DNA of 64,000 nucleotides from Gammaproteobacteria bacterium MFB021 (GCA_000737985.1 JNVT01000135.1:1-64000), one strand, 5' to 3'. Numbered from the stretch's first letter, positions 43,854 through 52,667 are shown. The notes: a model not told the origin generated them from the letters alone. Program-made: numbers and translations.

Positions 43854-44572
43854 ACGCCTGGTTCACCCAACTGCTCGCGGGCAATGCGATCTTCACCGCC
43901 AACACCCTGGGCTTTTACTGGAACGGCCTGGTCACCACGGTGCAGCTGGTATTTCTGTGTCTGCTGCTGGGCATCTTGCTGGCGATACCGCTGGCGATCG
44001 GCCGCGGCTCCAAGCGGTGGTGGATCAAGTGGCCGATCTACGCCTACACCTACGTCTTCCGCGGCACGCCGCTGCTGATCCAGCTCTATCTGGTCTACTA
44101 CGGCGTGGTGTTCTTCAATGGCATCCAGGACACCATCTTCTGGGAGGTGTTCAAGGACGCCTTCTACCCGGCGCTGATCGCGTTCACGCTGAACACCGCG
44201 GCCTACACCACCGAGATCTTCCGCGGCGCGATCAAGAACACCGCCAAGGGCGAGATCGAGGCGGCGCGTGCCTACGGCATGTCCAAGGGCCTGATGATGC
44301 GTCGTATCATCCTGCCCAGCGCCTTCCGCCGCGCGCTGCCCGCCTACGGCAACGAGGTGATCTTCATGCTCCACGCCAGCGCCGTGGCCAGCGTGGTGAC
44401 GATCATGGACCTGACCGGGGCGGCCTACTACGTCTACGCACGCTTCTATGCGCCCTTCCCGGCCTTCATCTTCGTCGCCCTGATCTATCTCTGCCTGACC
44501 TTCAGCATCATGTTCGTCTTCCGCCGGCTGGAAAAACGCCTGCTGGCCCACCTGCGACCGCGCGGCGCCTGA
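43841..44572 (+). CDS. aotM: Arginine/ornithine ABC permease (HisM/AotM-like)
   Basis: This 243-aa second permease of the heterodimer has the start GLVTTVQLVFLCLLLGILLAIP, the conserved YVFRGTPLLIQLYLVYYG and the EAA loop IEAARAYGMSKGLMMRRIILP. ATG 43841 lies inside the end of aotQ. It ends 118 bp before the binding protein gene, and that gap contains an inverted repeat. Confidence 0.93.
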   Translation: MDQLNAWFTQLLAGNAIFTANTLGFYWNGLVTTVQLVFLCLLLGILLAIPLAIGRGSKRWWIKWPIYAYTYVFRGTPLLIQLYLVYYGVVFFNGIQDTIFWEVFKDAFYPALIAFTLNTAAYTTEIFRGAIKNTAKGEIEAARAYGMSKGLMMRRIILPSAFRRALPAYGNEVIFMLHASAVASVVTIMDLTGAAYYVYARFYAPFPAFIFVALIYLCLTFSIMFVFRRLEKRLLAHLRPRGA

Positions 44573-44588
44573 GCGCGGTGGCAGCCGT

Positions 44589-44622
44589 GATGGCCATGAC
44601 GACGACAGTCACCATGGCCATC
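44589..44622. promoter_or_regulatory. Intergenic hairpin between permease and binding-protein genes
   Basis: GATGGCCATG (44589-44598) and CATGGCCATC (44613-44622) form a perfect 10-bp stem with a 14-nt loop. There is no T-run, so it is not a simple terminator. Such hairpins often stabilise one part of an ABC-operon transcript and let the binding protein be made in excess (inference). Confidence 0.45.
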
Positions 44623-44690
44623 CGACGACCCTCACCAAGAACCTCGAGACCACAATAACCACACCTGCGATCACAACGAGAACCGACGCC

Positions 44691-45512
44691 ATGACCAACT
44701 GGATCACCAAGACCCTGATCACCGCCACCCTGCTCGCCGCCCCGCTGGCCGCGACCCCGGCGCTGGCCGACGACAACCAGACCGTGCGCCTGGGCATCGA
44801 CGTACCCTATGAGCCGTTCGTGATGCGCAGCGCCGACGGCCAGCTCGAAGGCTTCGAGATCGATCTCGGCAACGAGCTGTGCAAGCGCGCCAAGCTCGAC
44901 TGCACCTGGGTCGAACAGCCCTGGGACGGCATCATTCCCGGCCTGCTGGCGCGCAAGTACGACGCCATCCTGTCGTCGATGGCGATCACCCCGGAGCGCG
45001 AGCGCCAGGTGCTGTTCTCGCTGCCCTACTACAACACCCCGAGCGTGTGGATCACCGCGCGTGACCGCGATATCGACATCGCCGACAAGGCCTCGCTCAA
45101 GGGTCTTTCCGTGGGCGTGCAGCGCGGTACCATTCGCGATGTCTACGTCACCCAGGAGTATGGCGACGTGCTCGACATCCAGCGTTACGGCTCGTCCCAG
45201 GACGTGGTCAACGACCTCAAGGCCGGACGTCTCGACCTGACCTTCGAAGACTTCCCGATCGCCGTCGACGCCATCGACTTCCGTGGCGACAACAGCCCCT
45301 ACAAGCAGGTGGGTCCGAGCATCAAGACGCCGACCTCGATCTTCGGCAAGGGCGCCGCGATGGCCTTCCGCAAGCGCGACAAGGCGCTGGCGGCGAAGTT
45401 CGACCAGGCGATCTGCGCGGTCTACGCCGATGGCACCTTCGACAAGCTGATGCACCAGTACTTCGATTACGACCTGTCCGTGCGCCCCAGCCAGCAGGAT
45501 TGCGCCCAGTAA
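44691..45512 (+). CDS. aotJ: Arginine/ornithine-type ABC substrate-binding protein 1
   Basis: The 273-aa precursor has a signal peptide ending ATPALA (about residue 25). The mature domain is of the bacterial extracellular solute-binding protein 3 family: VRLGIDVPYEPFVMRSADGQLEGFEIDL, WDGIIPGLLARKYDAILSSMAITPER and GVQRGTIRDVYV. These are close to LAO/HisJ/AotJ. It lies downstream of the permease genes, with an intergenic hairpin between. A second, similar receptor is encoded at 46892. Confidence 0.9.
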   Translation: MTNWITKTLITATLLAAPLAATPALADDNQTVRLGIDVPYEPFVMRSADGQLEGFEIDLGNELCKRAKLDCTWVEQPWDGIIPGLLARKYDAILSSMAITPERERQVLFSLPYYNTPSVWITARDRDIDIADKASLKGLSVGVQRGTIRDVYVTQEYGDVLDIQRYGSSQDVVNDLKAGRLDLTFEDFPIAVDAIDFRGDNSPYKQVGPSIKTPTSIFGKGAAMAFRKRDKALAAKFDQAICAVYADGTFDKLMHQYFDYDLSVRPSQQDCAQ

Positions 45513-45588
45513 CCGCCCCCCGATGCGCCGGCGCGCCGCCCTCCCCGGCGATGCGCCGCTCGCTGCCACTTCGCGCCGAGGACTCCCC

Positions 45589-46707
45589 GTGGAACACCGC
45601 AGACACCCCCTGATCGGCCCGGTTCCGGGCACCGAGCGCGCGCTCGACAGTTTTCACTTCGGCCCCGCCGATGCCGAGCGCCACGTCTACGTGCAGGGCT
45701 CGCTGCATGCCGACGAGCTGCCGGGCATGATGGTCGCCTGGACGCTCAAGCAGCGCCTGGCCGAACTCGAACGCGACGGCCGTCTCGCCTGCCGGGTGAG
45801 CGTGGTGCCGGTGGCCAACCCGATCGGTCTCGACCAGCAGCTGATGGATACCGCGCTGGGCCGCTACGACTTCGAGACGCTCAAGAACTTCAACCGCCAC
45901 TACGTCGACGTGGTCGACCAGGTAGCCGACGGTCTGGAAGCCGAACTCAGCGACGATATCGCCGCCAACCGGCGTCTGATCCGAGCGCGCTTCAGCGCCG
46001 CCCTGGCCTCCCAGACGGCGACGACCAGCCTCGACTCGCTGCGCCTGACGCTGCAGCGCCTGGCCTGCGAGGCGGACTTCGTGCTCGATCTGCACTGCGA
46101 CTTCAATGCGGTCGAGCACCTCTACACCACGCCGGCGGCATGGCCGGTGTTCGAGCCCTTCGCGCGCTACTTCGGCGCCAAGGCGAGCATGCTCGCCACC
46201 GACTCCGGCGGGCAGTCGTTCGACGAGTGCTTCACCCTGGTGTGGGAGGCGCTGCGCCAGCGCTTCGGCGAGCGTTTCCCGATCGATTACGGCACCCAGT
46301 CGATCACCGTCGAGCTGCGCGGGCAGCAGGACGTTTCTCACGAGCTGGCGGCCCACGACAGCCAGGCGATCATCGACTGGTTGACCCACCTGGGTCTGGT
46401 CGTGGGCGAGGCACCGCCACTGCCGGGTCTGGCCTACCCGGCCACTGAGCTTGCGGCGATGGACTTCCTGCATGCGCCGATCGGCGGTCTGGTGGTGTTC
46501 CATCTGGCCCCCGGCGTCGAGGTGGAGGCGGGGCAGCTGATCGCCGAGATCATCGACCCGATCAGCGACCGCATCGAAGCGATCCGCGCGCCCCAGCGCG
46601 GCATGTTCTATGCTCGAACCCAGCGCCGCATGGCCACGGCCGGGATGATCGTGGCCGATATCGCTGGCCACCAGAGCCATCGCAGCGGCTATCTGCTGGC
46701 GCCGTGA
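45589..46707 (+). CDS. aotO: AotO-like M14/aspartoacylase-family protein
   Basis: The 372-aa zinc hydrolase-like protein of the AstE/AspA group has first metal site HADELPGMMVAW (His, Glu), third ligand in FVLDLHCDFNAVEHL, and a C-terminal catalytic-domain glutamate in QSITVELRGQQD. A GTG at 45589 with GAGGA upstream gives a normal N-terminus; ATG 45523 is possible. It lies between two arginine-type receptor genes, as AotO does in the Pseudomonas aot operon. It may deacylate N-acylated amino acids entering through this transporter (inference). Confidence 0.85.
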   Translation: MEHRRHPLIGPVPGTERALDSFHFGPADAERHVYVQGSLHADELPGMMVAWTLKQRLAELERDGRLACRVSVVPVANPIGLDQQLMDTALGRYDFETLKNFNRHYVDVVDQVADGLEAELSDDIAANRRLIRARFSAALASQTATTSLDSLRLTLQRLACEADFVLDLHCDFNAVEHLYTTPAAWPVFEPFARYFGAKASMLATDSGGQSFDECFTLVWEALRQRFGERFPIDYGTQSITVELRGQQDVSHELAAHDSQAIIDWLTHLGLVVGEAPPLPGLAYPATELAAMDFLHAPIGGLVVFHLAPGVEVEAGQLIAEIIDPISDRIEAIRAPQRGMFYARTQRRMATAGMIVADIAGHQSHRSGYLLAP

Positions 46708-46891
46708 AGCCACTGACGCTGGTCGGATCGCCGGGGGCTGATATTCAAGCGTCGGCGCATTGGTTATGCTGCCAGCGTCAGGCCCGTATTACCGGTGCGG
46801 CATCGCTCACGAGGCCGCCGACGCCGGGACGCCATCGCTGACCAGGCGACCACTGAACAACAACGCCCGTACCACAAGAGAGACGCGATTC

Positions 46892-47662
46892 ATGAAAAAA
46901 CTGCTGACCACCACGCTGCTCGGCGCCGCGCTGATCGCCGGCGCGGCCCACGCCCAGGACAAGGAGCATCTGCGCATCGGCGTCGATGTGCCCTACGAGC
47001 CGATGGAGTACCGCACCGCCGACGGCGAGCTGACCGGCTTCGACATCGATCTCGGCAACGCCATGTGCAAGCAGATCAAGGCCGACTGCGAGTGGGTGGT
47101 GCAGGCATGGGACGGCATCATTCCGGGCCTGCTGGCGCGTAAGTACGACGCCATCATGTCGTCGATGACGATCAACGACGAGCGCCGTGCCACCGTGCTC
47201 TTCTCCGACCCGTACATCAAGCCGCCCTCCGCCTGGTTCGTACCCGCCGGCAGCAGCATCGAGACGATCTATCCCCAGTCGCTCAAGGGCAAGACCATCG
47301 GCGTCCAGCGCGGCACCCTGCAGGACAACTACGTCACCGACATGTACGGCGACGTGGCCAAGATCAGCCGTTACACCACCGCTGACGACCTGGTGCTGGA
47401 CATGGACGCGGGTCGCGTCGATATCGCCTTCCTCGACTTCCCGGTGGGCAAATCGACCCTGCTCGACAGCAAGGAAGGCCACTACAAGACCATCGGCGGC
47501 ATGATCACCGAGCCGGAGAAGTACTTCGGCGAGGGCTTCGGCATCGCCTTCCGCCCGCGCGACAAGAAGCTCGCCGAGCGCTTCAACGAGGCCCTGGCCA
47601 CGCTGAAGCAGGACGGCACCTACGACAAGATCTACGACAAGTACTTCAAGACCGGCGAGTGA
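46892..47662 (+). CDS. Arginine/ornithine-type ABC substrate-binding protein 2
   Basis: This 256-aa precursor is similar to the protein at 44691 throughout (LRIGVDVPYEPMEYRTADGELTGFDIDL, WDGIIPGLLARKYDAIMSSM, GVQRGTLQDNYV). Its signal peptide ends AGAAHA (residue 22). It closes the operon before a strong terminator. Having two receptors for one permease pair allows two ligand ranges, for example arginine versus ornithine or lysine. Confidence 0.9.
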   Translation: MKKLLTTTLLGAALIAGAAHAQDKEHLRIGVDVPYEPMEYRTADGELTGFDIDLGNAMCKQIKADCEWVVQAWDGIIPGLLARKYDAIMSSMTINDERRATVLFSDPYIKPPSAWFVPAGSSIETIYPQSLKGKTIGVQRGTLQDNYVTDMYGDVAKISRYTTADDLVLDMDAGRVDIAFLDFPVGKSTLLDSKEGHYKTIGGMITEPEKYFGEGFGIAFRPRDKKLAERFNEALATLKQDGTYDKIYDKYFKTGE

Positions 47663-47715
47663 TCGCCGCTACCGACGCCGCATCGGCCTCCGGCTGAAGC
47701 GGCCCGGCAAGAGAA

Positions 47716-47745
47716 AAGCCCCGATCCTGGATCGGGGCTTTGTCT
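47716..47745. terminator. Strong terminator after the Aot-type operon
   Basis: Stem aagccccgat/atcggggctt (10 bp) with a 5-nt loop, followed by a T-rich stretch and preceded by an A-run. It can act in both directions, serving this operon and the convergent amidotransferase gene. Confidence 0.9.
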
Positions 47746-47790
47746 TTGTATCGCGCTCGAAACACTACCATGGCACGTTGCCGGCGGCGC

Positions 47791-48513
47791 TCACCGACCC
47801 GCTCCGGCCTGGCGCCAGAATGCCAGCATCCAGCGCGCCATGGTCTCGCTGTCGATCTCGTCGGCCAGCGATGCCTGTCCGTCACGTACCCGATCTGCCG
47901 GCATGCGATCGCCGCGCAGGTTCATCAGATCCGCCGAGTACGCCTTGGTGAACTCAGGGTGGCCCTGAATGCCGAGAAAGCACTCACCGATCTGGATCAG
48001 ATAGAACGGGCAGAAGTCACTCGCCGCCAGCACCCGGGTCTCGGCCGGCAACTGGGCGACCTGATCCTGGTGGCTGACCAGCAGATTGAGCGCGTCCCGC
48101 GGTGGTGTCATCCACGGCGCTTGGGCGGTGATGCGGTTGTACGACACCCCCACGCCCCAACCGCGCGGGCTACGCTCGACCTCGCCGCCGAGCGCCTTGG
48201 CGATCAACTGATGGCCGAAGCAGACGCCGATCAGCGGCCGGCGCTGCGCCCACAGCAGACGCACGAACTCGCACAGCCGTTCGATCCAGGCATCGCCATC
48301 GTTGACGCCGTACTTGGAACCGGTGATCAACCAGGCATCGATCGCGTCGATATCCACCTGGGTAGGGATCTCACCATCGAGACAGCGCCAGGTACGCCAC
48401 TCGAGCCCGGGTTCCTGCGACTCGAGCAGGCGGGCGAATTGTTCGGGATAGTTGCGATGCGTCTCGCGGAGCGGCTCGGCGACATCGTCGCACTGCAGGA
48501 TGCCAATGCGCAT
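47791..48513 (-). CDS. Class I glutamine amidotransferase-like protein
   Basis: This 240-aa GATase domain stands alone. The nucleophile elbow GVCFGHQ places Cys98, and GIQGHPEF supplies the catalytic histidine with the glutamate following in sequence. WLITGSKYGVNDGDAWIERL is typical of the YLR126C/GuaA-like free-standing amidotransferases. A strong AGAGGAGAG before ATG 48513 marks the start. An extension to 48657 in frame through a 15-bp repeat array is open but lacks a ribosome site. Function could be glutamine- or gamma-glutamyl-compound hydrolysis; no partner synthetase is adjacent. Confidence 0.88.
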   Translation of the reverse strand: MRIGILQCDDVAEPLRETHRNYPEQFARLLESQEPGLEWRTWRCLDGEIPTQVDIDAIDAWLITGSKYGVNDGDAWIERLCEFVRLLWAQRRPLIGVCFGHQLIAKALGGEVERSPRGWGVGVSYNRITAQAPWMTPPRDALNLLVSHQDQVAQLPAETRVLAASDFCPFYLIQIGECFLGIQGHPEFTKAYSADLMNLRGDRMPADRVRDGQASLADEIDSETMARWMLAFWRQAGAGR

Positions 48514-48533
48514 GGAACTCTCCTCTTCTCTGC

Positions 48534-48593
48534 TCTGAACTTTGGTGGTCTGAACTTTGGTGGTCTGAATTTCGATGGTTTGAACTTTTGGCG
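48534..48593. repeat. 15-bp tandem repeat array upstream of the amidotransferase gene
   Basis: Four consecutive 15-bp units occur: two exact copies of tctgaactttggtgg (48534-48548 and 48549-48563), then two diverged ones (48564-48578, 48579-48593). The unit length is a multiple of three. On the minus strand the array reads as TTKVQ-type pentapeptides in frame with the amidotransferase. Its position, 20 bp before the start codon, puts it in the 5' leader. Confidence 0.85.
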
Positions 48594-48983
48594 CTCTCGA
48601 CTCGGTATTCTGCTGAACCTGACGGTGATGCGATGCCCCGCTTACGTCTGCTGACATTCTCGGTCAGCGGCCCCGATCCCGCGTCGCCGCACAGGGCGCG
48701 AAACCCAACGAAGCGCAGCAGACCGGGGTGGCAGTCCAGGCCTGACATGTCGCCATTGTCCCATAACGGCGGCGATAATCCCTCTCGACCGCTACGTTGA
48801 GCTTCAATTGTTTACCGTTCTCGTATGGAGCCCGCCAGTGGCGATCTTTATCCTCTGAGCTGAGGATACGAGCCCTCTGTGAGTCGGCTAGCGGCCACTG
48901 CTGCAACGTCGCCAGGGGCTCGATCGAAGAACGACGACTTGCCCACGCGAGAGGCGAGCGCGACTCACGCAGCAGGGTGACGT
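48594..48983. other. Non-coding region
   Basis: About 390 bp. Short frames exist on both strands but lack recognisable motifs. The stretch 48795-48880 is AT-richer and may contain promoters for the flanking genes. Nothing else is supported. Confidence 0.4.
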
Positions 48984-49481
48984 ATGGCGCCATGGTTCGA
49001 TCATTTGCAGGAAGCGGCCGCACTGTGTCTGGGTCTCTACGCCCTGCTGCTGCTCTGCCGCGGTAACGCCCTGCCGCCGGCCGCCGTGCCCGCCGCGCTC
49101 ATGCTGGCAGTGGCGATCAAGTCTCCGCTGCTCACCCCGACCGTCGCTCTGAGCCTGAGCCTGGTTTTGCTGTTGGCCGCCAGCGTGACACTGCGCCCCG
49201 GGCTGATGCCCGCTTGGTTGGCGAGTTCGTTGCCCTCCACCGGTAGCGGTGCCGAGGCGGCGGTACAAGTCACCGCGCATCCGGTGCGCGGCACGCTGCA
49301 GGTGTTCTATCTCTCGCGCTGGTTCGAAGCGATTCTGATCGACCCCGCCAACCCGCCGCTGCGCGAGGGCGAGACGGTCTATCTGATCCGCCACGGCAGC
49401 CGCCAGGCTTGGGTCAGCCGCGTACGCAGCCATACCCCGCCCGACACACCGAGCCGACGCTGGAACTGGCGTACCCAGTAG
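48984..49481 (+). CDS. Hypothetical membrane protein with NfeD-like soluble tail
   Basis: The 165-aa protein I cannot name. Three hydrophobic segments (about 13-27, 33-50 and 53-70) precede a soluble part (80-160) rich in beta-strand pattern: VTAHPVRGTLQVFYLSR, FEAILIDPA, EGETVYLIRHGS, AWVSRV. This layout resembles NfeD-type OB-fold membrane proteins, but similarity is too weak to assign. It is convergent with the AbrB-type transporter gene, 22 bp apart. Confidence 0.5.
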   Translation: MAPWFDHLQEAAALCLGLYALLLLCRGNALPPAAVPAALMLAVAIKSPLLTPTVALSLSLVLLLAASVTLRPGLMPAWLASSLPSTGSGAEAAVQVTAHPVRGTLQVFYLSRWFEAILIDPANPPLREGETVYLIRHGSRQAWVSRVRSHTPPDTPSRRWNWRTQ

Positions 49482-49502
49482 CTAGAACCCCAGGCTTTCG
49501 TT

Positions 49503-50567
49503 TCAGCTCGGCCGCGCAAAACGCGCCACCAGCCGCGCCATCCCCGGCCCCACCATGACCACCGTGAACAGACGCAGCGTCTGCAGCGCCACTACCAGGC
49601 CGACGTCGGCGTGGGTGTCGATGGCGATGATCGTCATCGAGTCGAGCCCACCGGGGCTGGTCGCCAGATAGGCGCTGATGAAGGAAGTGTGCATCAATAG
49701 CGTTACCAGCCACGCCGACAGCGCGCACAGCGCGATCAGTACCAGCGAGGCCAGAATCATCTTGCTCAGCGCGCGGGCAATGGTGTGCAACGTGGCACGG
49801 TCGAAACGCAGCCCCACATAGGCCCCGATCACGCCGTAGGCCAGTTCCAGCAGCGGCTGCGGCAGGGTCAGTGTCACCACCCCGCCAAGATGCAGCAGCG
49901 TGCCCAGCGCCACCGGTCCCAGCAGCGCCCCGGCCGGCAGGCGGCGATGGCACAGCCACACGCCGGCCACGACCACCGCCAGGGTCGCCAGCAGATCGAG
50001 CCAGGCGCGGGCAGAGGTCGGCAGTGGTGCGGCGTGGCTGGTGCTGGTGTCGGTCACCCCCAGGTAGTGGCTGACCAGTGCGCCGAGCAGCACCACGCAG
50101 ACCACCCGCACATACTGCATCGCAGCCACGATTCGTGGGTCGGCATCGCTCTCCTCGGCCATCGCCACCATCGCCGCGGCAGCCCCGGGGGTAGTGCCCC
50201 AGGCCGCGGTCGTGCCCGGCAGGCCGCCATGACGCACCAATGCGATGCCTACCGCCAGACTCAACAGCAGGGTGGTCGCGGTGGCCAGCAGCATCACCGG
50301 CCAGGCGTCCAGGATCTGGCGCAGCACCGCCAGGGTCAGCGTCTGGGCGATCAGTACGCCGACCACGCCCTGGCTCAGCTTGAAGGCACTGCGCGGCAGT
50401 GCGAGCCCGCCCACCATGACCCCGTAGACAATGGCAACCGCCATCGGACCGATGAACCCACCGGCCGGCATATGCACCAGCGCGAGCAGTTGGCTGGATA
50501 AAACACAGGCCAGCGCCAGCAGCAGCCAGCGCCAGCTAGGCGGGAGAGAACGAGAGAGTCTGGGCAC
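49503..50567 (-). CDS. AbrB-family membrane transporter
   Basis: The 354-aa inner-membrane protein has about nine or ten helices arranged as two AbrB duplication units (PF05145). Each unit has an ALP/GLPGTTAAWGTTPGAAAAMVAMAEE-like conserved loop; the second is ATSPGGLDSMTIIAID. AbrB proteins are putative transporters, sometimes linked to ammonia monooxygenase regulation by name only. The frame stays open far upstream, but GTG 50567 matches the family start; the upstream extension is rejected as antisense of the dehydrogenase gene. Substrate is unknown. Confidence 0.82.
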   Translation of the reverse strand: MPRLSRSLPPSWRWLLLALACVLSSQLLALVHMPAGGFIGPMAVAIVYGVMVGGLALPRSAFKLSQGVVGVLIAQTLTLAVLRQILDAWPVMLLATATTLLLSLAVGIALVRHGGLPGTTAAWGTTPGAAAAMVAMAEESDADPRIVAAMQYVRVVCVVLLGALVSHYLGVTDTSTSHAAPLPTSARAWLDLLATLAVVVAGVWLCHRRLPAGALLGPVALGTLLHLGGVVTLTLPQPLLELAYGVIGAYVGLRFDRATLHTIARALSKMILASLVLIALCALSAWLVTLLMHTSFISAYLATSPGGLDSMTIIAIDTHADVGLVVALQTLRLFTVVMVGPGMARLVARFARPS

Positions 50568-50803
50568 GTGGGGAGAGGCCGAATTCCGTAAAACGCTAAC
50601 TTTATCAGTCCTCGCTAATAGCGTCAGTGTTTGTCGACAATCTTTCAAGACTGCGCGGGACGACACTTGGCGGGACGACTCTTGGCCGGAACGATCTCGG
50701 CGCTCGGCCCGCTCTCCATGGTCCATACTCTCGAGGTGTCGTCTTGTTCCGATCCTTACCGGCACCCGCCAGCCGGCCCCCGCGTTCGCTTCAGGAGAGC
50801 CCC

Positions 50804-52138
50804 ATGCCGCCATCCGTGTCCCTTCACTCGGCCTCGCACTTGGCCCCGAACATGGCCCCGAACATGGCCCCGCACTTGGCCCCGCACTTGGCCCCGAACA
50901 TAGCCCCGCACTTGGCAAGAACCGCAGCGCCTCGCCTGGCCTCCCGCATCGCCGGCGTCGCCCTGCTCGCGCTGGGCGGCGACGCCCTGGCCCAGGCACC
51001 GGTGCCCACCGGATCACCCAACGCGCCCGACCAGCGCCCCGCCTTCGCCGCTCAGACCCGCGCCCCCGCACTGCCGGCGAGCGCGCCGCTGCGCATCGAG
51101 CGTGTGGCCGAGGGGCTGGAGTACCCTTGGGGCCTGGCCTTTGTCGACAACGACACCGCCCTGATCACCGAGCGCCCGGGGCGACTGCGTCGGGTCGATC
51201 TGCGTAGCGGCAGCCTCTCGGCACCGATCGGCGGGCTGCCGGAGATCGACGCCCGCGGCCAGGGCGGTCTGCTCGATATCACCCTCGACCCGGATTTCGC
51301 GCGCAATCGCCGGCTCTATCTGAGCTACGCCGAACCGCGCGAGGGTGGCAAGAACGCCACCGCCGTCGCCCGTGCCATGCTCGCCCCCGGGAGCCAGCAG
51401 CTCGACGAGCTGACGGTGATCTTCCGCCAGACGCCGGCCTGGGCGTCGACCAAGCACTTCGGCTCGCGGCTGGTCTGGGACACCCAGGGCCGGCTCTACG
51501 TCACTCTCGGCGAACGCTCGCTGCCCGAGCCACGCCAGCTGGCTCAGGACCCGCAGACGTATCTGGGCAAGGTGGTGCGTATTCAGCCCGACGGCAGCAT
51601 CCCCGCAGACAACCCGTTCGCCGCGGGTCAGTCGGGGGCACCGGCGGTGTGGTCCTACGGTCATCGCAACATTCAGGGCGCGGCGCTGCATCCCGACAGC
51701 GGCAAGCTGTGGACCATCGAACATGGCCCTCGCGGCGGTGACGAGCTCAACGTGCCACTGGCCGGGCAAAACTACGGCTGGCCGGTGATCACCTATGGTG
51801 AGGATTACAGCGGCGCGCCGATCGGCGAAGGCGTGACCGCCAGGGAGGGCATGGAGCAACCGATCTACTACTGGGATCCGGTGATCGCCCCGGGTGACAT
51901 GACCTTTTATCAGGGCTCACGCTTTCCCGACTGGCACGGCGACCTGATCATCGCCTCGCTCTCTCCCGGCGGCCTGGTGCGGCTGACGCTGGATGGGGAA
52001 CGGGTGAGCGGCGAAGCGCGCCTGGCGTCCGAACTGGGGCGGGTACGCGACGTGGACGCAGGGCCGGACGGCGCGCTGTGGGCGCTCACCGATGCCCGCG
52101 ACGGCGCCCTGGTGCGGCTGCTGCCCGATACGCAGTGA
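50804..52138 (+). CDS. PQQ-dependent aldose sugar dehydrogenase (YliI/Asd-like)
   Basis: Periplasmic quinoprotein with a six-bladed propeller (PF07995). Motifs are EGLEYPWGLAFVDNDTALITERPGRLR, GQGGLLDITLDPDF, STKHFGSRLVWDTQGRLYVTLGER, VWSYGHRNIQGAALHP, EHGPRGGDELN and NYGWPVITYGEDYSG; the catalytic histidine and PQQ contacts lie in these. The 444-aa precursor has AGGAG before ATG 50804. The leader is odd: residues 13-37 consist of APNM/APHL repeats before a hydrophobic segment (AGVALLALGGDALAQ) that ends at a normal cleavage site. The gene is divergent from the AbrB gene. It oxidises aldoses. Confidence 0.92.
   Translation: MPPSVSLHSASHLAPNMAPNMAPHLAPHLAPNIAPHLARTAAPRLASRIAGVALLALGGDALAQAPVPTGSPNAPDQRPAFAAQTRAPALPASAPLRIERVAEGLEYPWGLAFVDNDTALITERPGRLRRVDLRSGSLSAPIGGLPEIDARGQGGLLDITLDPDFARNRRLYLSYAEPREGGKNATAVARAMLAPGSQQLDELTVIFRQTPAWASTKHFGSRLVWDTQGRLYVTLGERSLPEPRQLAQDPQTYLGKVVRIQPDGSIPADNPFAAGQSGAPAVWSYGHRNIQGAALHPDSGKLWTIEHGPRGGDELNVPLAGQNYGWPVITYGEDYSGAPIGEGVTAREGMEQPIYYWDPVIAPGDMTFYQGSRFPDWHGDLIIASLSPGGLVRLTLDGERVSGEARLASELGRVRDVDAGPDGALWALTDARDGALVRLLPDTQ
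50840..50911. repeat. 12-bp tandem repeats in the leader of the aldose dehydrogenase gene
   Basis: Six consecutive 12-bp units of the type ttggccccgaac/atggccccgcac lie in frame, encoding APNM, APNM, APHL, APHL, APNI, APHL. In-frame ATGs recur inside them. The unit length lets the number vary without a frameshift. Confidence 0.85.
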
Positions 52139-52154
52139 CTGGGCCCAGCTCGCC

Positions 52155-52667
52155 CTACAGCGGCAGATGGAGGATCGCCGAGCGCAGCCCGGCGGGGGTG
52201 ACCCACAGCTTGCCCACGGTCAGCGGCAGGCGGAAGCGCCGCCGCCCCGCGGCGCCCGGGTTGAACAGCAATTGGCGCCGGCCGTCGATATCGCGCCAGG
52301 TCTGGCGCGGCTTGTGCGAGTGGGCGTGGAGGATCGCCGCACAGGCCATCCGCTCATCGCAGTCGGCGATATCGTGCACCAGCTGCAACGGCTGGCCGTT
52401 GACGACCAGTTTAAGGTGCGTGGGCAGCGCCGCGCAGGAGCCCTCCCGGTCGATATTGCCGCGCACCGCATGGAGCGGTCCACGATCGGCCAGCTGCGTC
52501 AGGATCTCGGGGTCGCCGACGTCACCAAGGTGAATCAGCTGCGGGCAGTCGGCGAGCAGCGTTAGCGCCTCATCGCGCAGCAGACCGTGGGTGTCGGCGA
52601 TCACCCCGAGCGGCGCCGCGCTGTCGATATGCAGCGTGCGCCTCGGGGCAGTCAGCGTTTCAGGCAC
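52155..52667 (-). CDS. YfcE/MJ0936-type metallophosphoesterase
   Basis: Calcineurin-like phosphodiesterase of 170 aa. Metal ligands occur in VIADTHGLL (Asp, His), LIHLGDVGD (Asp), AVRGNIDRE (Asn) and at the C-terminal site LHAHSHKPR, which reads HAHSH rather than the common HGHTH. It ends LFNPGAAGRRRF, a conserved substrate-loop region. Its start overlaps the 3' end of the upstream secreted-protein gene by 8 bp. The substrate is likely a phosphodiester; the family is poorly defined. Confidence 0.88.
   Translation of the reverse strand: MPETLTAPRRTLHIDSAAPLGVIADTHGLLRDEALTLLADCPQLIHLGDVGDPEILTQLADRGPLHAVRGNIDREGSCAALPTHLKLVVNGQPLQLVHDIADCDERMACAAILHAHSHKPRQTWRDIDGRRQLLFNPGAAGRRRFRLPLTVGKLWVTPAGLRSAILHLPL

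Noticed and set aside
48534-48593. 15-bp repeats considered as a CRISPR array
   Set aside because: There are no spacers between units, the unit is too short and no cas gene is near.
48664-49023. 119-codon minus-strand frame between the amidotransferase gene and the 48984 gene
   Set aside because: No ribosome site, no motif and poor codon bias; it overlaps the better-supported plus-strand gene start.
50840-50911. 12-bp repeats considered as a CRISPR array or minisatellite outside genes
   Set aside because: They are contiguous, lie in a coding frame and have no spacers.
50568-51071. Upstream extension of the AbrB-type gene by about 168 codons
   Set aside because: The extension lies over the start of the aldose dehydrogenase gene and is low-complexity GPSAG repeats caused by the antisense of that gene's 12-bp repeats.
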